From Aporrectodea caliginosa (lineage: Eukaryota > Annelida > Clitellata > Crassiclitellata > Lumbricidae): DNA of 64,000 nt. The translations under genes were made by a program, and so were the position numbers. Shown in pieces: positions 10,851-38,019 of the stretch; position 1 is the first letter of the stretch, and every line of letters begins with the position of its first letter. Location of the stretch: assembly GCA_020284085.1 (NCBI GenBank), contig JACEVL010000281.1, positions 479,721-543,720 on the forward strand, given 5' to 3'. The notes under the pieces are model-generated. The model did not search any database, had not been told where the DNA came from, and worked only from the letters and a program-made list of their open reading frames with translations.

Positions 10851-11180
10851 TTCACATTAGGCCTACCCTAAATCCCCCGCTGACAGTTCTGAGTATTTTT
10901 ATCAATCAATCCTTTATTGATCACCGAAAACATATAGGCCTGAACACGGAAACAGTTAGTTTAGTTATACATACAGTGTTAATAGGAAACCCCAAAGGAA
11001 CGAACCGTTCCGCTGACAGAGGTCGCCCGATTACAGTCAATCATTACAAGTTTACAACCAATGGTTTGGTTCTTAAATAACATATCCGTGAGTAATTACA
11101 ATATCGACATTCCCAGCATAGTATGCATGAAATCAAACATTAGCTGCTAGGTAAACGTGAACACATCGCATACAACCAGC

Positions 11181-11653
11181 CAGTGGCGTACGGAGCTTAA
11201 ATGCCGCCCGGGGCGACGGCTCAAAATAAATGCCGCCCTTGGCACTTAATTTTTGAAATTTCCGGACAATTTTCTTTATTACTTCCGCCAAAATTTCTGA
11301 TGACTTTTTTCCTTTCCCCTGTTCTTTTTTTTCAAAACAGATTCCTCTCCTCCCGTGCAAGACTCATGACTCATGCTCATGATCTACTATATACCGTACT
11401 ATAATAATTATTGTCAGAAGCCGCCCTGTCCTGCCCGGGGGGCCCCTGCCCCCTCATTACGCCACTGTAGGCTATTTATTGGATTATTTTTCTTCCTTTC
11501 CTTCCTTTGTCTACTTTTATTACTTTCGCTTATAGTTTTTCAATTTTTTTCTGCATTCACTCCTTTTATTTTTCATCAACCCTATTTTGCCGCCTCTGCT
11601 CAAGTGCCGCCCGGGGCGACTCGCCCCCCTGCCCCCCGTACGGTACGCCACTG
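11181..11653. mobile_element. Non-autonomous hAT element, 473 bp
   Basis: Termini cagtggcgtacgg and ccgtacggtacgccactg. Perfect 8-bp target-site duplication caaccagc (11173-11180 and 11654-11661). It carries an internal second terminus (attacgccactg near 11456) and is homologous, in inverted orientation, to 39063-39467. Confidence 0.92.
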
Positions 11654-12100
11654 CAACCAGCCCTTTACATTTTATCTAGAAGTACTTAACAAGACAGTAG
11701 CAAATCAATTGAACTTTACAGACACAGCATTCAATAGGTAAGACTTTAGTTTGTTTTTAAACTGGCACAATGATGGAAGACATGTTAGCTCTATCGGTAG
11801 AGTATTCCAATATATATCGGTCCATAGGTTCTAATACTATGTTGGCGAATAGTGGTAGGCCTATTTATACTGTATTGGTGGTACTTATTAGCAGACCGCG
11901 TTTGATGGCCGTGGACCTCTTGATTTTTGCTAAACCAACGAGTGAAGCTTGTAGGTAATAGAGTGCATGGGAACCTATACATACATTTTAGGCACTGGTT
12001 TGACCCATATAATTATCGTAATCGGTAACTCTCCAAACTTCTAAAGTGCCACTGAAAACCAAGCGCAGTGTAGGCCTACCAGCTTATTCACCAGTATAGG

Positions 12101-13515
12101 CAGTGGCGTAGCAATGGGTTGTGCAGGTTGTGCAACGCACAAGGGCCCACGGCGGTCAGGGGCCCCCGGCGGTCAAGGGCCCCGGCGGTTAAGGGCCCCC
12201 GGCGGTCAGACCGTCAGAGCGGCTTTCCTTTCGAATGTAATCAAATCAACTTAACCAAGTCTAAATATATAGGGCCTATGTACAGCGTACGCACTCAAGT
12301 TTTATTTGCATTAGCAGAGACTGAAGTCTGAATGACCAAATGCGTGATTTAGTGCCAGAACAAAAATCTTTTAGTAGTCTATCTTTGACCATCATCTTTG
12401 ATGTCATTTCCTACATCACGGGGGCGTGTTAGTAATTTACATAAATAATGGGTTTTGTTCATTTGTTGATATTTTCCACTATCGCACTACACAGTAGGCC
12501 TATGGACAATTACAAAAATTCTGGAAGCAACCCATGGCATCTTAAAACTACTACAATCTCCGCAGTGCGACCTGAGTAAAGCAAGTGATCTGATCAAGGC
12601 ATCGCATGAGAAAATTCAGAGCATGCGGAATGAGTACGATTCTATCCGCGATACTGCTGTTAGTCTGGCAAAAGCTTGGGGCATTAAAGATCATTTTGAA
12701 GACCGGCGTTTAAAGAAGGCAAAAAGACTATTTGATTAAATGTGTCACGACGAATCGCCTTCGTCAACCGAGAAACGTTTCAGAGTGAATATGTTTTTGG
12801 CTACACTGGATAAAGCATGTGGACAAATCAAAAAGCGATTTCTCAACCTTAGTTCTTGGGCTGCAACGTTCAGCGCGCTCTTGCCTTCGACACTCTTAGA
12901 TGCCTCTGACAACGAACTGTATGCAGCAGCCGAACTGTTAGCTAAACAGTATGATACCGAGATTTCGCTATCTTTTCCAGCTCAGCTGTTTGTAATTTTG
13001 CTCAAGCTTTCGTTCGAAGCTGTCAACGAAGTCAACCATCTTCAAAATTGCACAACAATTACTGTTACTCGTAGACTATTATGCTGTTTCGTCTACATTC
13101 AGTGATGTCTGCACTGCCTACATGTTGCTCTGACTTTACCTGTGACTGTTGCAACATGTGAAAGATCATTTCAAAACTGAAGCTCATCAAAAACTATCTA
13201 CGAAGTACCATGTCAGAAGAGCGGCTGAGCGACCTGGCACTGTTGTCAATAGAAAATGAATATGCCAAAAAGCTTGATACTTCAAAAGTGGTGGATATTT
13301 TTGCGCAAGAGAAAGCGCGCAAGCGACCGTTTTAACTTTTAGTAGGCCTATTCCTCTTCTTAGATTACCGTAGAATTTAGACTTGTCCAATTTGATTATC
13401 TGACCTTTTATGTTGTATGCAACAGCGTTTTTGCACAGCGTTTTTGTTTGAAATCGAATGGGGCCCACCACCAAAGCTCTGCACAAGGGCCCCCAAAGTC
13501 CTTGCTACGCCACTG
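12101..13515 (+). mobile_element. hAT DNA transposon with broken transposase, 1415 bp
   Basis: A 14-bp terminal inverted repeat cagtggcgtagcaa begins at 12101 and is mirrored at 13502-13515. Flanked by a perfect 8-bp target-site duplication agtatagg (12093-12100 and 13516-13523). GGGCCC/GGCGGTC-rich subterminal ends surround the transposase remnant. Confidence 0.95.
12513..13335 (+). pseudogene. hAT transposase C-terminal remnant (dimerisation region)
   Basis: An open stretch is interrupted by TAA at about 12737, resumes through 12740-13105, then shifts frame. The C-terminal hAT dimerisation block is readable in pieces: LTLPVTVATCERSF, KLKLIKNYLRSTMSEERL, LALLSIENEYAKKL. The in-frame stop and at least one frameshift around 13175 mean no intact enzyme. 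The style resembles ZMYM1/TTF-type hAT proteins. The N-terminal zinc finger and catalytic core are missing. Confidence 0.85.
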
Positions 13516-13523
13516 AGTATAGG

Positions 13524-15519
13524 CCTACTGCGTAAAATCCGAGGATTGTCAGAAGCCTATTTAAAACAATACCCAAATATGAACTACGCCTCGATCAGGT
13601 TAAAAAAATTGTCGGTGAGCCTATAGGCCTACCGCCCCAGTTTTTCATGGTCTGCGGCCTCCATGAAAAGTGGCTTTGATCAAGTAATAGTGTGACATTC
13701 TGATAATGATAAATAATTGCAGTTAATAATTACAAGTGTGTATATAAGACTTTTCTGATTGACCAGTACTAACTCAGCAACTCATAGCTTGGAGTGTGAT
13801 GCTGATTATTATCGTTTTAACTATGAATACTGTTACTAACTGTACGGCTGCCTTAGCCTGTTAACCCAATACATTTTGTTGTTGTATTTCTTTGACTGGT
13901 AACCAGTGGGGAAGACTAGATAAGCTGTCCCAGCTTCATCTCCCCATGAATCATTTGCTACTTGACTCGCATACTCATATTCTTGTGGCTCACATACTGT
14001 TAAACTATAACGCGCTGTTAGATAATTAAGTTGTTTAATGTGATTGCTGTTTATGCACTGTAATTTTGAATTTGAATTTGAATGCAAATGGTTCAATAAA
14101 CTCAAACTCAAACTTAAACTCAAACACATGGGTCAACATGCGAATGGCTCGACTTAAGAAAGACATATTAATTGCTTGATAATCACAGTATTATTAGATG
14201 TAAAATAATATCATATAGCTGCGAAAAGCAATATTGTGCAGAATTAACTGTAAATTGACAACTATAAGCTAATTATGAATATTTACAACGGAAAAGGAAT
14301 AATCATATAGACACCTTTTTTTACGTGAACGCGATTGGTACACTATATAAAGAGGTCGACGTGTATACCTATCGGCTGTGAGCTAAGGGTCTTCAGGAGT
14401 CGACCTTGTTGCAGGCATTGGGTGCAGACGTGGGCTTATAATACTATATCTGATGATATAATATAATGAGCTCAGAGTATGTACTCAGTGGTTGCAGCAG
14501 GGAGAGTTCTGAGACCCAAGGATCAGAGTTTTTGCAGTTTCGTCATTATTAATTAGCCTATGGACTATTATTGCATGCCATGGCCGGTATGGCAAAACAA
14601 AAAAATGTATATATATATGGCATTTCTCTGTGTTTAGCCTACGTCAGTATTTTTACATCTTACTCTCGGTAGGTCTGCGTAATCTTTGGTGATGATGACG
14701 ATGATGATGATCATCATCATCATCATTTAACGCAGAGAAATGTCTGTCTGTTTGTCTTTCGTAATCGTAAGCGTAATCTCCAAACTTCTAAAGCGCCACT
14801 CGAAAGCCAAGCGCAGGGCACTAGCTTACTCACGAGCGCTGCGTCTAGTCCGAAGGGTTGTCCGAGAGAGTAGTCCGAAGGAGGTCAGAGTAGCTGCTAA
14901 GGTGGGTGTCGTTTATGTCGTGAGTTGGAAGGTAGATGATCAGTTGAGTCGGGGTAGGAGTTCTTGAAGAGGAGAGACTTTATAAGTTTTGAGTGGAAAG
15001 TCTTGGGGTGATGGATAGAGGAGCCTGAGGCAGATGATGGTGGGTGATTGGCGATGATGGTGGAGGAACCGAAAAAGTGCGGAATTCAGGAGGCAGATCG
15101 TTTCAGAGACGTGGTGCAGTGTTGGATATGGCTCGGTTGGAGAACCTGAGATGACTCAGATGAGTAGTGAACGGAGGTCGAGAAAGACTCCAAGTCTGGT
15201 TTCCAGAGGTCCATCCAGACCAAGAGAGGAGGAGGAACAGCTCTGGGCCGTAGCCAGAATTTTGTTTGGGGGGGTGTTTACTCGTTCTTGAACAAGCCGA
15301 CAAGCAACCAAGTCAACCGTCTATAAAGGGGTTTGAACTTTAGAGGAGCGCTGTGAGCTCTCAAAGCACTGTAGAGCTGCATCATCTAACTTCACATGAG
15401 TGCTCTTAGTTCTTATACCGTATATGTTAGTAAATGCAATATTTATATTATACATTATTTAATTTCGGGGGTGTTTAAACACCCAAAAACCCCCCTAAAT
15501 ACGGCCTTGCTCAACAGCT
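13524..15519. other. Intergenic, no gene seen
   Basis: Low-complexity gaatttgaattt run near 14060, a TATA-like box at 14343-14350, a short repeat module at 14755-14970 (ccaaacttctaaagcgccac, seen again near 12025 and in diverged form near 42630), and a G-rich/C-rich MITE-like pair at about 15245-15510. No exon recognised. Confidence 0.5.
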
Positions 15520-15527
15520 GGTAGGGC

Positions 15528-16200
15528 CAGGGGCGGAGACTTAGGGGGACAGGGGGGACGGTCCTCCCAAAACTTGAGGTGGGGGGGACGGAGCTGCTTA
15601 TATCCCCCCCCCAATATTTCTGAAATATTTCAGTTCGACAGTGCATATCTGTTGCACAGTTTAAAACAAAATTAAAAACTTATCTGTTTACCTTGCACTA
15701 TGACTAAGAATGTAGCGAAACGCGCTCTCGTGCAAGACTTGTCTTGTTAAAGCGCGCTATAAATTTTCATTTGTATTGTATTGTATTGAATATAATGATA
15801 ATAGCTACTGAGTGACAGCTGGTTCTTATCAGCACTCAAATAATAGAGCAATTTTGTTCAGATGACAGCTTAAAAACCTAACATTACAGTGTGGAAATTC
15901 AAAAAAAATTTAACATAGGGGAGGGCACATCCCTCCCCCAAACTCAAACACGACTCAATCTACATGTAAGCTATGAGTGACAGGTGGTTCCTATCAGCAC
16001 TCATAATATACAGCAATTTTGTTCAGATGACAGCTTAAAATGCTACCATTACAGTGTGGAAATTGAAAAAATTTTAGATGGGGAGGGGGCATATCCCCTC
16101 CCCAAACCCCTCCCCTGCTCGGCGCTTCGCGCCTCGCCGATCGTCCTTCGGCCGCTCCTTCACCAGTCCCCCCAAACCCAAGACCAAGTCTCCGCCTATG
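15528..16200. mobile_element. Non-autonomous hAT-like element, 673 bp
   Basis: Imperfect terminal inverted repeats (caggggcggagacttagg versus the complement of accaagtctccgcctatg) and a perfect 8-bp target-site duplication ggtagggc (15520-15527 and 16201-16208). It contains two tandem copies of a block of about 165 bp (gagtgacagctggttc... to cccctccc). Confidence 0.9.
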
Positions 16201-16208
16201 GGTAGGGC

Positions 16209-17106
16209 GGGTGTCGTTTAGGTTGAGAGGAATTACTGACGAGTCCTGGATTAGATTAGATTTTGACTGAAACTGCTATAAAAACAAAACTGCTGAAATC
16301 AGAAGACTTCTATATAGCGCCTTTACATGGTCAGAGAACCATTTCACACGTTTGAACAATGTCAAAGAATGGTTGGACTCCGTTGACTGGGTTCTGCATG
16401 ATATACGAAAAAGGCGCTACACTGTAGCGTATAGCCGTATACATACCTTCAACTTCTCACGCTACCGCCGCATTTCTTGTCTGATATCTTCAAAGAATGG
16501 CTGTCAGTCGCTTGCTCATTTCCCACTGATTGTCTTAACAAAATATCTCGCCGCGTTTATTAGGATCTGATGCCAAATGAATTATTTAGCGAAACTATGT
16601 GCGTGCCTCATGGTGATCAATAAAGTATTTTTATTGATTGATTGATCAATAGATTTTCATAGGCAACGTTTGTTATTGCGCTACAAAAGCTCTAAAGACC
16701 AGCACACCGCGCCACTTACTTTGCGAAAACAGACGACAACGACGTCTTTAGCGAAGGCCGAAATGTCGGAGAAATAAAAACCGTCGAACCAAACAGTAAG
16801 TTCATTTAAAGATTAAATTCCGAGCGTTTAAGAAAGATAAGCAGTGCAATAAATTTTTAGGCGTTTAGGTCATTATGCGGTGCTCGTATTTTTCTAAATC
16901 TGGCAATTTTTGTAGACGGATGGTAATGGATTGAAATCACTCACCGTCAATAACTGTTGGCGTTTCAGGCGAGGCCTACGAGAAAAAAAGTTAAGGCAAG
17001 TTTATTGAGCACACGTTCAGTAACCTTGCCTTAACTTTTTAAACGCATAAATGAGAACAGCATTGGAAAGCAAGGTTCAGACAGCAGAAACAACAGCTGA
17101 TCAAAC
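16209..17106. other. Intergenic, degenerate retroelement tail
   Basis: The stretch 16300-16650 ends in ggtgatcaataaagtatttt plus attgattgattg, which looks like a retroelement 3' tail. A 72-codon open frame at 16352 has no recognisable domain. Nothing else supported. Confidence 0.4.
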
Positions 17107-17265
17107 CAGGGGCGTAGCCAGGAAAAAAATTGGGAGAGGTTTAAGTTTTCGGGGAGTTGCCGTTGGAAATTGTCGTATTTTTCTGCAGTTTAGTTTTTAA
17201 TAATAGTGATGCATTTATTTCGGGGTGGGGTTGAACCCGTTAACCTCCCCTAAATACGCCCATTG
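17107..17265. mobile_element. MITE, about 159 bp
   Basis: Starts ccaggggcgtagcc and ends ctaaatacgcccat. A 7-bp duplication tgatcaa flanks it (17099-17105 and about 17266-17272). Related to the fragment at 7820-7935. Confidence 0.7.
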
Positions 17266-17272
17266 ATCAAGC

Positions 17273-18299
17273 CCACCCTCTAGTCTTACCATATGTAGCC
17301 TACTGACCTGAGTTTCCAGATAATTAAACGCGTAACATATTTTAAAGGATTATGTTAGATTCGAAACCAAATGTTCATCTTATTTGGTAAACCTTCATTT
17401 TAGCCTATTTTATTATTGCATTGAAGTGATTGCATCTATTGTATTTTCGCGTATTTTATGACTTCTCTTATCTGCTGCGTAAATGGCAGATGGATTGGTA
17501 AAAATTATTCTTTGCTCAAATAGAAGTCGGATTGATGAAAAGAATTCTTTAGGTAAATAGAAGTTGGATTGATTAGTAGGCTATTTCAAGATACGTTCTT
17601 GTTAGACATTACATTAATTTTACATTACAGGTAAGGATAACTATGAATGGGCGTTGATGATTGTTGATATTGATCAAGATGTTTGGGGCGAAAGGTGAAA
17701 TAATGATGTGGGAAGTAATTAAACCCTGTTGGGTAAATAGCCCGCTAGCACCGATCAGTTTAGTAACAGCTGGCGCCGTCTGCCGAGGCGGTTTCCTTGT
17801 CCGTCTGCCTGTGTTGATGCGTACCTCTAGTTGTGTGTTTGCCTATATGTGTGCGTCTGTTTCCTGTGTTGGTGTGGCAGTCTTAACGTCTCTTCTTTGG
17901 CCCAGAAAGAAGACTCCTCTACGGAGAAGGGGTATGCTTGGCCAGTGGCATCTGCAGCTCGCGTAGGGCAGATGTAGGAAAGGTGGGAAGGGGTCGGGGG
18001 GGGGGGGTGTTGGGAGTGTACCTGAGAGTTGCTGATAACCGCTGGCTCTGACCACAAAACGGGCCAATGGCCGCCTTTAGAAATCAAATGGACTGTGAGA
18101 CTGACCTGTTGTTGTGGTTAGGCCTGACCGCCTGGTATCTGGAGAAAGTGTGAGACCTGATAAACCTGTGGCACTGACCACAGCGCTTTTGTGTGGTACT
18201 GAAAATATGCTATATTAAGTGGGCTGATACGTACATATATGGCCCATTCATGGACTTCTTCAGACAGCATATGGACCTCATAGCTACCAAACTGAGAGG

Positions 18300-18300
<1 letters not shown>
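17273..18300. other. Intergenic, no gene seen
   Basis: Unique-looking sequence with a G(10) run near 17998. Open frames of about 100 codons at 17661 show no domain and no splice context. Confidence 0.4.
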
Positions 18301-18646
<346 letters not shown>

Positions 18647-18964
18647 AATGCAATGCATGCGGATTAGCGATAGATAACTAGTCTCGATATATAGGGTTGC
18701 TGACCTACAAAATGTGCGATCGCCCGGGGCTGGGGTGTATCAGAGTGAACTTTGGCTCTCGGCGGTTTGGTTTTAATATATTTCATTTTGGTGGCCTGTG
18801 CCACGCGTGGAGAAGCAACTATGCATACTTATATACAGACAGACAGACGGACGGACACAGACAGATGCAAAACCACTTAGGCTTACGGAATTAAAGAACC
18901 TCAGAGATAAGAGACAGAGACAGAGACAGAGACAAAGAGACATTGTATTGCAGACACTGTGCAT

Positions 18965-19062
18965 GTATAGGCCTATATCTACATATATATATTTATATAT
19001 ATACATATATATATGTGTGTGTATATATATACATACATATATATATATATATATATATGGTG
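18965..19062 (+). repeat. (TA)n-rich microsatellite
   Basis: atatat/acatat tract with a short gtgtgt insert. Confidence 0.9.
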
Positions 19063-19124
19063 CGTGTATACATGGTAAATACACATGCATATTATGTATT
19101 GTATTGTATTTGTATTGTATTTGA

Positions 19125-19260
19125 ACACTTGTTATAGCGCCCCTACCAGATTTCCCATTCAGAGGCGCTCCCGACTACTGCGCGGACGCTGAATCGGAGT
19201 TTCACGCCGAAGCGCATGAGCAATTGCGAGTGAAGGACTTGCCCAGGGTCCCTACGTATG
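19125..19260 (-). mobile_element. SINE-E copy, 5'-truncated
   Basis: Shares agaggcgctcccgactac, ggacttgcccagggtcccta and cgctgaatcggagtttcacg with the fuller copy at 51805-52035. Confidence 0.75.
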
Positions 19261-19359
19261 TTCCATGTATACAGAAATACACTATATATATAATTATTTT
19301 ATATGTATGTATATATAAATTATATTCTTATTGAGTGAGGGTATAAGTTTCGGAGAGTG

Positions 19360-19700
19360 GTTTGAAGCCGCCGCCCCCCAAATCCCATCCCAGCCTGGCA
19401 CCGTGTTTTGCTTTCGACCGAGATTCGATTTGCGAAGAGAAGAGAACCGCGGAAAACATCGCAATCTTGATCCAATACGCCGAGCGCAAAAATAAAACGG
19501 CGCAGAGATATCTGCCCGGTTTGTCCGACGATATCAGCCGGCTGGTGCGGCGGTGCCTCTCACCGTGGCACTCCCTCTCTTATCGGTCGATGCTGTGAGA
19601 GGGTCGGTCTATATCGCCTGACGTCTGTGCTCTGAGCCGAGAGAGGAGAGCTTTCGTGCTGTGTGACGCGGGAGGTTGAGTAGCGTTGAAAAACGTGCGT
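19360..19700 (+). promoter_or_regulatory. Candidate CpG-rich promoter/5' exon region upstream of KANK
   Basis: Non-repetitive, visibly CpG-rich stretch (cgccgagcgc, ctggtgcggcggtgcc, gtgacgcggg) in an otherwise AT-rich interval 3 kb before the first KANK coding exon. That exon's acceptor at 22611-22612 implies an upstream non-coding exon. Location is inference only. Confidence 0.25.
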
Positions 19701-19939
19701 CCGATATAGGTTTGGTTTTATATATTTTTTATTCCTATGTTGTTTACGATGTTGGTGTGCGCATACATGCCAAGGTGAATGTGAAATATTGTAGGAATAG
19801 GAGTTATGGTAGGAGTTGCAGGGGATGTAGTAGTCAAAGAAGTAGCTGAAGTGGTTATCGAAACTGTGATTAGTAGTTGAAGTTAGAGTAATAATGGTCA
19901 TTTGGTGACGACGATGATGATATAATAATGATGCTAAAT

Positions 19940-20113
<174 letters not shown>

Positions 20114-20124
20114 TAATAGTAATA

Positions 20125-20285
20125 GCTTCTCGACCTCCTCAGCCTTTCTCTTCCTCTGTCTGGGAAACGCCTGAAGACTATCTTATTTGTTAGAGACAGC
20201 ACTGACCTGGGTCGGGAGCGCCTTTGACTCTCTGAGTGGCGCTATACAAATGTTAAATTACAATAACAATAATAAACACCATTCC
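20125..20285 (+). mobile_element. LINE 3' end fragment
   Basis: Ends in gggtcgggagcgcctttgac, then tggcgctatacaaatgtt and an aataac tail. Frames give SVWETPEDY-like RT C-terminal remnants. Confidence 0.6.
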
Positions 20286-20579
20286 AGAATTGTAGTCTTT
20301 TCCGGCGGTCTTCATACCCATGGCTGCCTCGGATCTACCTCAAGTTACTGCTATTCTTCTATTACCAAGTCCACTAATACCTCTTCTAATCTGGAACCTC
20401 ACCATGACGCTAACTTCGGGATTGGAACCCGATACACGGTTTTCTGGTCAGACGTATAACCACGCGGCATCCACTTCCTACACGGCTCCGCGTGGGATTC
20501 ATCGCGGTCGGGTGGATAGCTGCTTATTTTCTGCAGCTGTGGCTTCTTTCATCCCTGCAGTCGCCTTAACTATTATATG

Positions 20580-21060
20580 TCGTCCGCCTGTCTGCCCGTC
20601 CCCGCCCGTTTGAATGTCTGCCTGAGTGTCTGTCTAGCTGTCTGTCTGCCTTCCTGCTTGAATTGTTTGTCTATATATGTCCTTCCGTCTGTCTGACTGT
20701 TTGTCTATTTGTCCGTCCGTCCGTCCGTCCGTCTGTCTGTCAGTCTGTCTCAATCCTGCAGCCGCCTTAACTACTCTCTTTAGGCGGCGGCCTGCTGCTG
20801 TGATCTGATTTGATGGTGAGTTGAAGACTACAGCTCCTCCGGCAGAGAACTCACTCGTTCGGCCTCTCTTCTGTTTTCATTTGCTCTTTATAAGTTGCCA
20901 ATGTGTGCGATTTGGATGACCCAGTTAGCCGACCTGCCTCGCCGCCCGACCGACCGCCCGCCCGCCAGCTTGCCTTGTCCTATCTGCCTGTCTGTCTGCC
21001 TTGTCTGTTTGTCTGTCTGCCTGTCTGTCTGTCTGCCTTCCTGCGTTTGTCTGACTGTCT
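20580..21060 (+). repeat. (CTGT)n-rich degenerate microsatellites
   Basis: ctgtctgtctg blocks at 20620-20750 and 20985-21060, separated by about 200 bp of non-repetitive sequence. No gene seen between 20285 and 22068. Confidence 0.8.
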
Positions 21061-21304
21061 GGTAAATTGAGGTTAGGTATTGTAAAAATATGAATTTAAA
21101 TGAGGATGTAACGTAACACTAAGGGAACCGATGAACATGATAAATGACTGAGGATATTGGATATCATTTATTCGTACCCATCGCTGTCAAATAGATGGCT
21201 GCAGGAACTGATGATGTAATTGAAACAATTCACAGTATGCTGAAAGTGTCGTGAGTGGTGGGCCCACGCACACACGTGGAACCAAGCAAGGGACTCCTGT
21301 CAAC

Positions 21305-21335
<31 letters not shown>

Positions 21336-21539
21336 CGATGATGAAGGTAAAATAAAGCAGTTTATGGTACAATGAGGTAAATCAAGGCGTTATGGATTCC
21401 TTTGTAGATTTCCGACACTACCCAGACTCCTGCTGGGGACAGTATAGCTGGGGATGCCGTAACCCTAGATGAGCTGGGTTTGGGAGGGTGGTTGTGGATT
21501 GGAACCAGCCGCAGGGCTGGGCGGCTATCACGCCCATCA

Positions 21540-21770
21540 AACAATACACACACATGCAAGCACAAACATACAAAGGCACAAACACACATACAAACACGCA
21601 CACATACAGACATACACATACAATAAATATTATATTAATCGTGCCATGTACAGTGCTGTGCGTTTGCTAGTGCTTCTCAATAAAGAATATTCTTACTTAC
21701 TTACTTACACATGCAAACACACACACATACATGCACACGCACATACAAGCACACTTGCAGTTGCAGTAGG
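21540..21770 (+). repeat. (ACACAT)n runs and a retroelement tail
   Basis: acatacaaacac arrays flank a short SINE-like tail (gtacagtgctgtgcgtttgc, caataaagaatattcttact). A similar tail is at 3520-3610. Confidence 0.7.
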
Positions 21771-22068
21771 CCTACTGTTTTTTGTTCGCTGCCCTTGTTT
21801 ATTCGGCCGTGTGAGTTCGTTCGCGTGTCGGCGTGTGCGTGGGGCAGATATCTTCAAGGTCTCTGCGCTTTACTTACTCAGCTCGTTGGCTGCTGCGAGT
21901 AGTTTCAAGCAACTCTGCGGTAATCGACCGATTGGCGGCATCTCATGCGATGATAGAATTCTCGAGAGTCTGCATAAGCTCTACGATTAGGGTGTGTGTG
22001 TGTGTTTGTGTTTGTGTGTGTGTGTGTGTGTGTGGGGGGAGGGGTGGTGGTACTGGAGACGTATTGTG

Positions 22069-22215
22069 AACTGCCTCATTATAACCCTGGGAGTCTGCCT
22101 GAAACTTTCCTTACTAAACTCAAAACTGTTCTTTTGGGCGTGTTGGAGTCGGGAGCGCCTCTGAGTAGTTTCCTTGAAGGGGCGCTATATAAATTTCCGA
22201 ATGAATGAATGAATA
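22069..22215 (+). mobile_element. LINE 3' end fragment sharing its tail with SINE-E
   Basis: Ends gagtcgggagcgcctctgag, tagtttccttgaaggggcgc, tatataaatttccgaatgaa. The same tail closes the SINE at 51805-52035. Confidence 0.7.
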
Positions 22216-22534
22216 ACAAGAAATCTAATGTAACAGTGATAGCAATAATAGTCATAGTAAAGTAAGTATATTCTTTATTCAACCAATTAATAATAATTGG
22301 AGTCATAATAATAATAATAATGATTGTAGTAATAATAGTAATAATGATTGTAGTAATAGTGATAATGATAGTAGTTATAATAACAAAAAATAAATAATAA
22401 AATGATAATGATAAATAAGTTTTATTAGTATTTAAGTCCCAGATGGAGGGAGGATATGTAGGCTACCTTGGGTATAACAAAATAATAATAATAATGATAG
22501 TAATGATGATGATGATGATGATGACGACGACGAC

Positions 22535-22565
<31 letters not shown>

Positions 22566-22612
22566 GTGATGATGATAATACTGGTATAAATTTGTTGTTT
22601 GTGTAATTTCAG

Positions 22613-36427
<13,815 letters not shown>

Positions 36428-37584
36428 AGCGACGAAGCCTGACCTCGTTTCCTGACCAACATCCACTTCGTAATGAAAACACATCAAGGGTGACACGCAC
36501 TTGGTGACATGACCTACATCGAATGTTGATGAAGACCGTTAACCCATGACCTCAGTGACCTTACCTACTTCGATTTTGTATCTGATCAGGACAGTGAACC
36601 CTTAAAACGTCAGTAGCCTGACCTACTTTTGTTTCGTGGAAGATGATTGGACGAAGACTTTGAACCGTGGGTGACACGACCTAGATTGGTGCTTTATTTA
36701 TGATGAACAGCTCCAGAAGAACTTTAATTCGTCTTCATTTAGATTCACTAACAGTGTGGCCAGGACTTTTACGCATCTTTTGTCTGGCGTAACGTTACGA
36801 CTCCCGCAACGTCCAACTAAAACTAACCCTCGATGTTCTGGATTCAAACAGTGTAACAACATCTTATGGCATCAAAAGCCGTTCATGTAGACAGGAGTAA
36901 CGTTTGTACAGTTGTCATTGCTGGCTAATCTGCTTTTTCTAATAGACAATTTACATCTAAAACTTTAAACGTACATGGTTTGCTATAGCGACCCTATGGT
37001 CTTGACCCTGTTTATTTTTTCAATGAATCCATCGGGCAAGATCCTTTACCATGGCTGCCCTTTCAATGGGTGCCACGATATTTAAGGTCCCCATGTACGA
37101 GAATGACCACGTCCTCTTCATTTTTCAATGTATTGATCGGGTGAGATCCTTCACCACTCCTGCCCGTTTGAATGGGTGCCACGCCAATTAAAGTCCCCGC
37201 CATTCAAATCTCTGAAATGGGCAATTTTAACAACTGAGCGTTCATGCCGAAACTTGTCTCATATCAGCAGAAATTCCATAAAGTAAATTCCACTCCTACT
37301 GTAATTTTAAAGACCAGTTACGTTAATATCGCCAGATATTTTCCTTTTATTTTTTGTTCGTTTACTAACAGGAATCGTGATCGTAAATCCACATTTCGAA
37401 AGCGCTACTTTAAAGCTAAGGGCAAAGCACCAGCTTCATGTTCTCGAATCGACTAACTGTGCCTTGAAGTCGTTACATATCTAGTTTTTTGCCATTTCTT
37501 TGTAAATCGTAAATATATCTTAACATGTGAGATAAGCAATTGAGATGTTTATAAATCTGTTAAAATATCACAACAGTGTTTGCA

Positions 37585-37775
37585 GGTGGTTTCAGTGAAT
37601 GGTAACACTCTGGCACGAGCAGAAGATCAGCACGGACGCGGGATCGGTTCTATCTACCCTCCCAAAGGTCGACTCAGCCTTTCATTCGCCAGATGGCGCT
37701 GGTAAAATGAGCAATAGGACAGATGGGAGCCTTGCATGACAAGTTTCTGTTATTGATTGATTGATTGATTGATTG

Positions 37776-37833
<58 letters not shown>

Positions 37834-37890
37834 CCGTTCATGCTATGAATTGTAATCATACTGTTGTGTGTCAGCTTGAAATAATAAACG
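37585..37890 (+). mobile_element. SINE-C copy with (GATT)n expansion
   Basis: Head gtaacactctggcacgagca, acgcgggatcggttc; body cattcgccagatggcgctgg; interrupted by (GATT)n at 37753-37832; tail gaattgtaatcatactg and aataataaacgaag. Confidence 0.82.
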
Positions 37891-38019
37891 AAGATTTTTA
37901 TAGGCCCTATAGCATTTGGTATAAATTCTGATAAAAATTTCTTCACTCGTTCAGGCCAAATGAAATCGCAGTCATAATACATAGTACTATGGAGAAATCG
38001 CGTTCAAATCTGATCTGAT

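Noticed and set aside
10778..11080. 100-codon frame
   Set aside because: Runs from a hAT MITE through a SINE head into unrelated sequence; no homology seen.
12740..13105. 121-codon frame as a host gene
   Set aside because: Lies within a hAT element bounded by inverted ends and an 8-bp duplication, and continues a transposase frame broken by a stop.
19362..19598. 78-codon frame in the CpG-rich stretch
   Set aside because: No recognisable domain and no splice context; treated only as a possible promoter/5' exon region.
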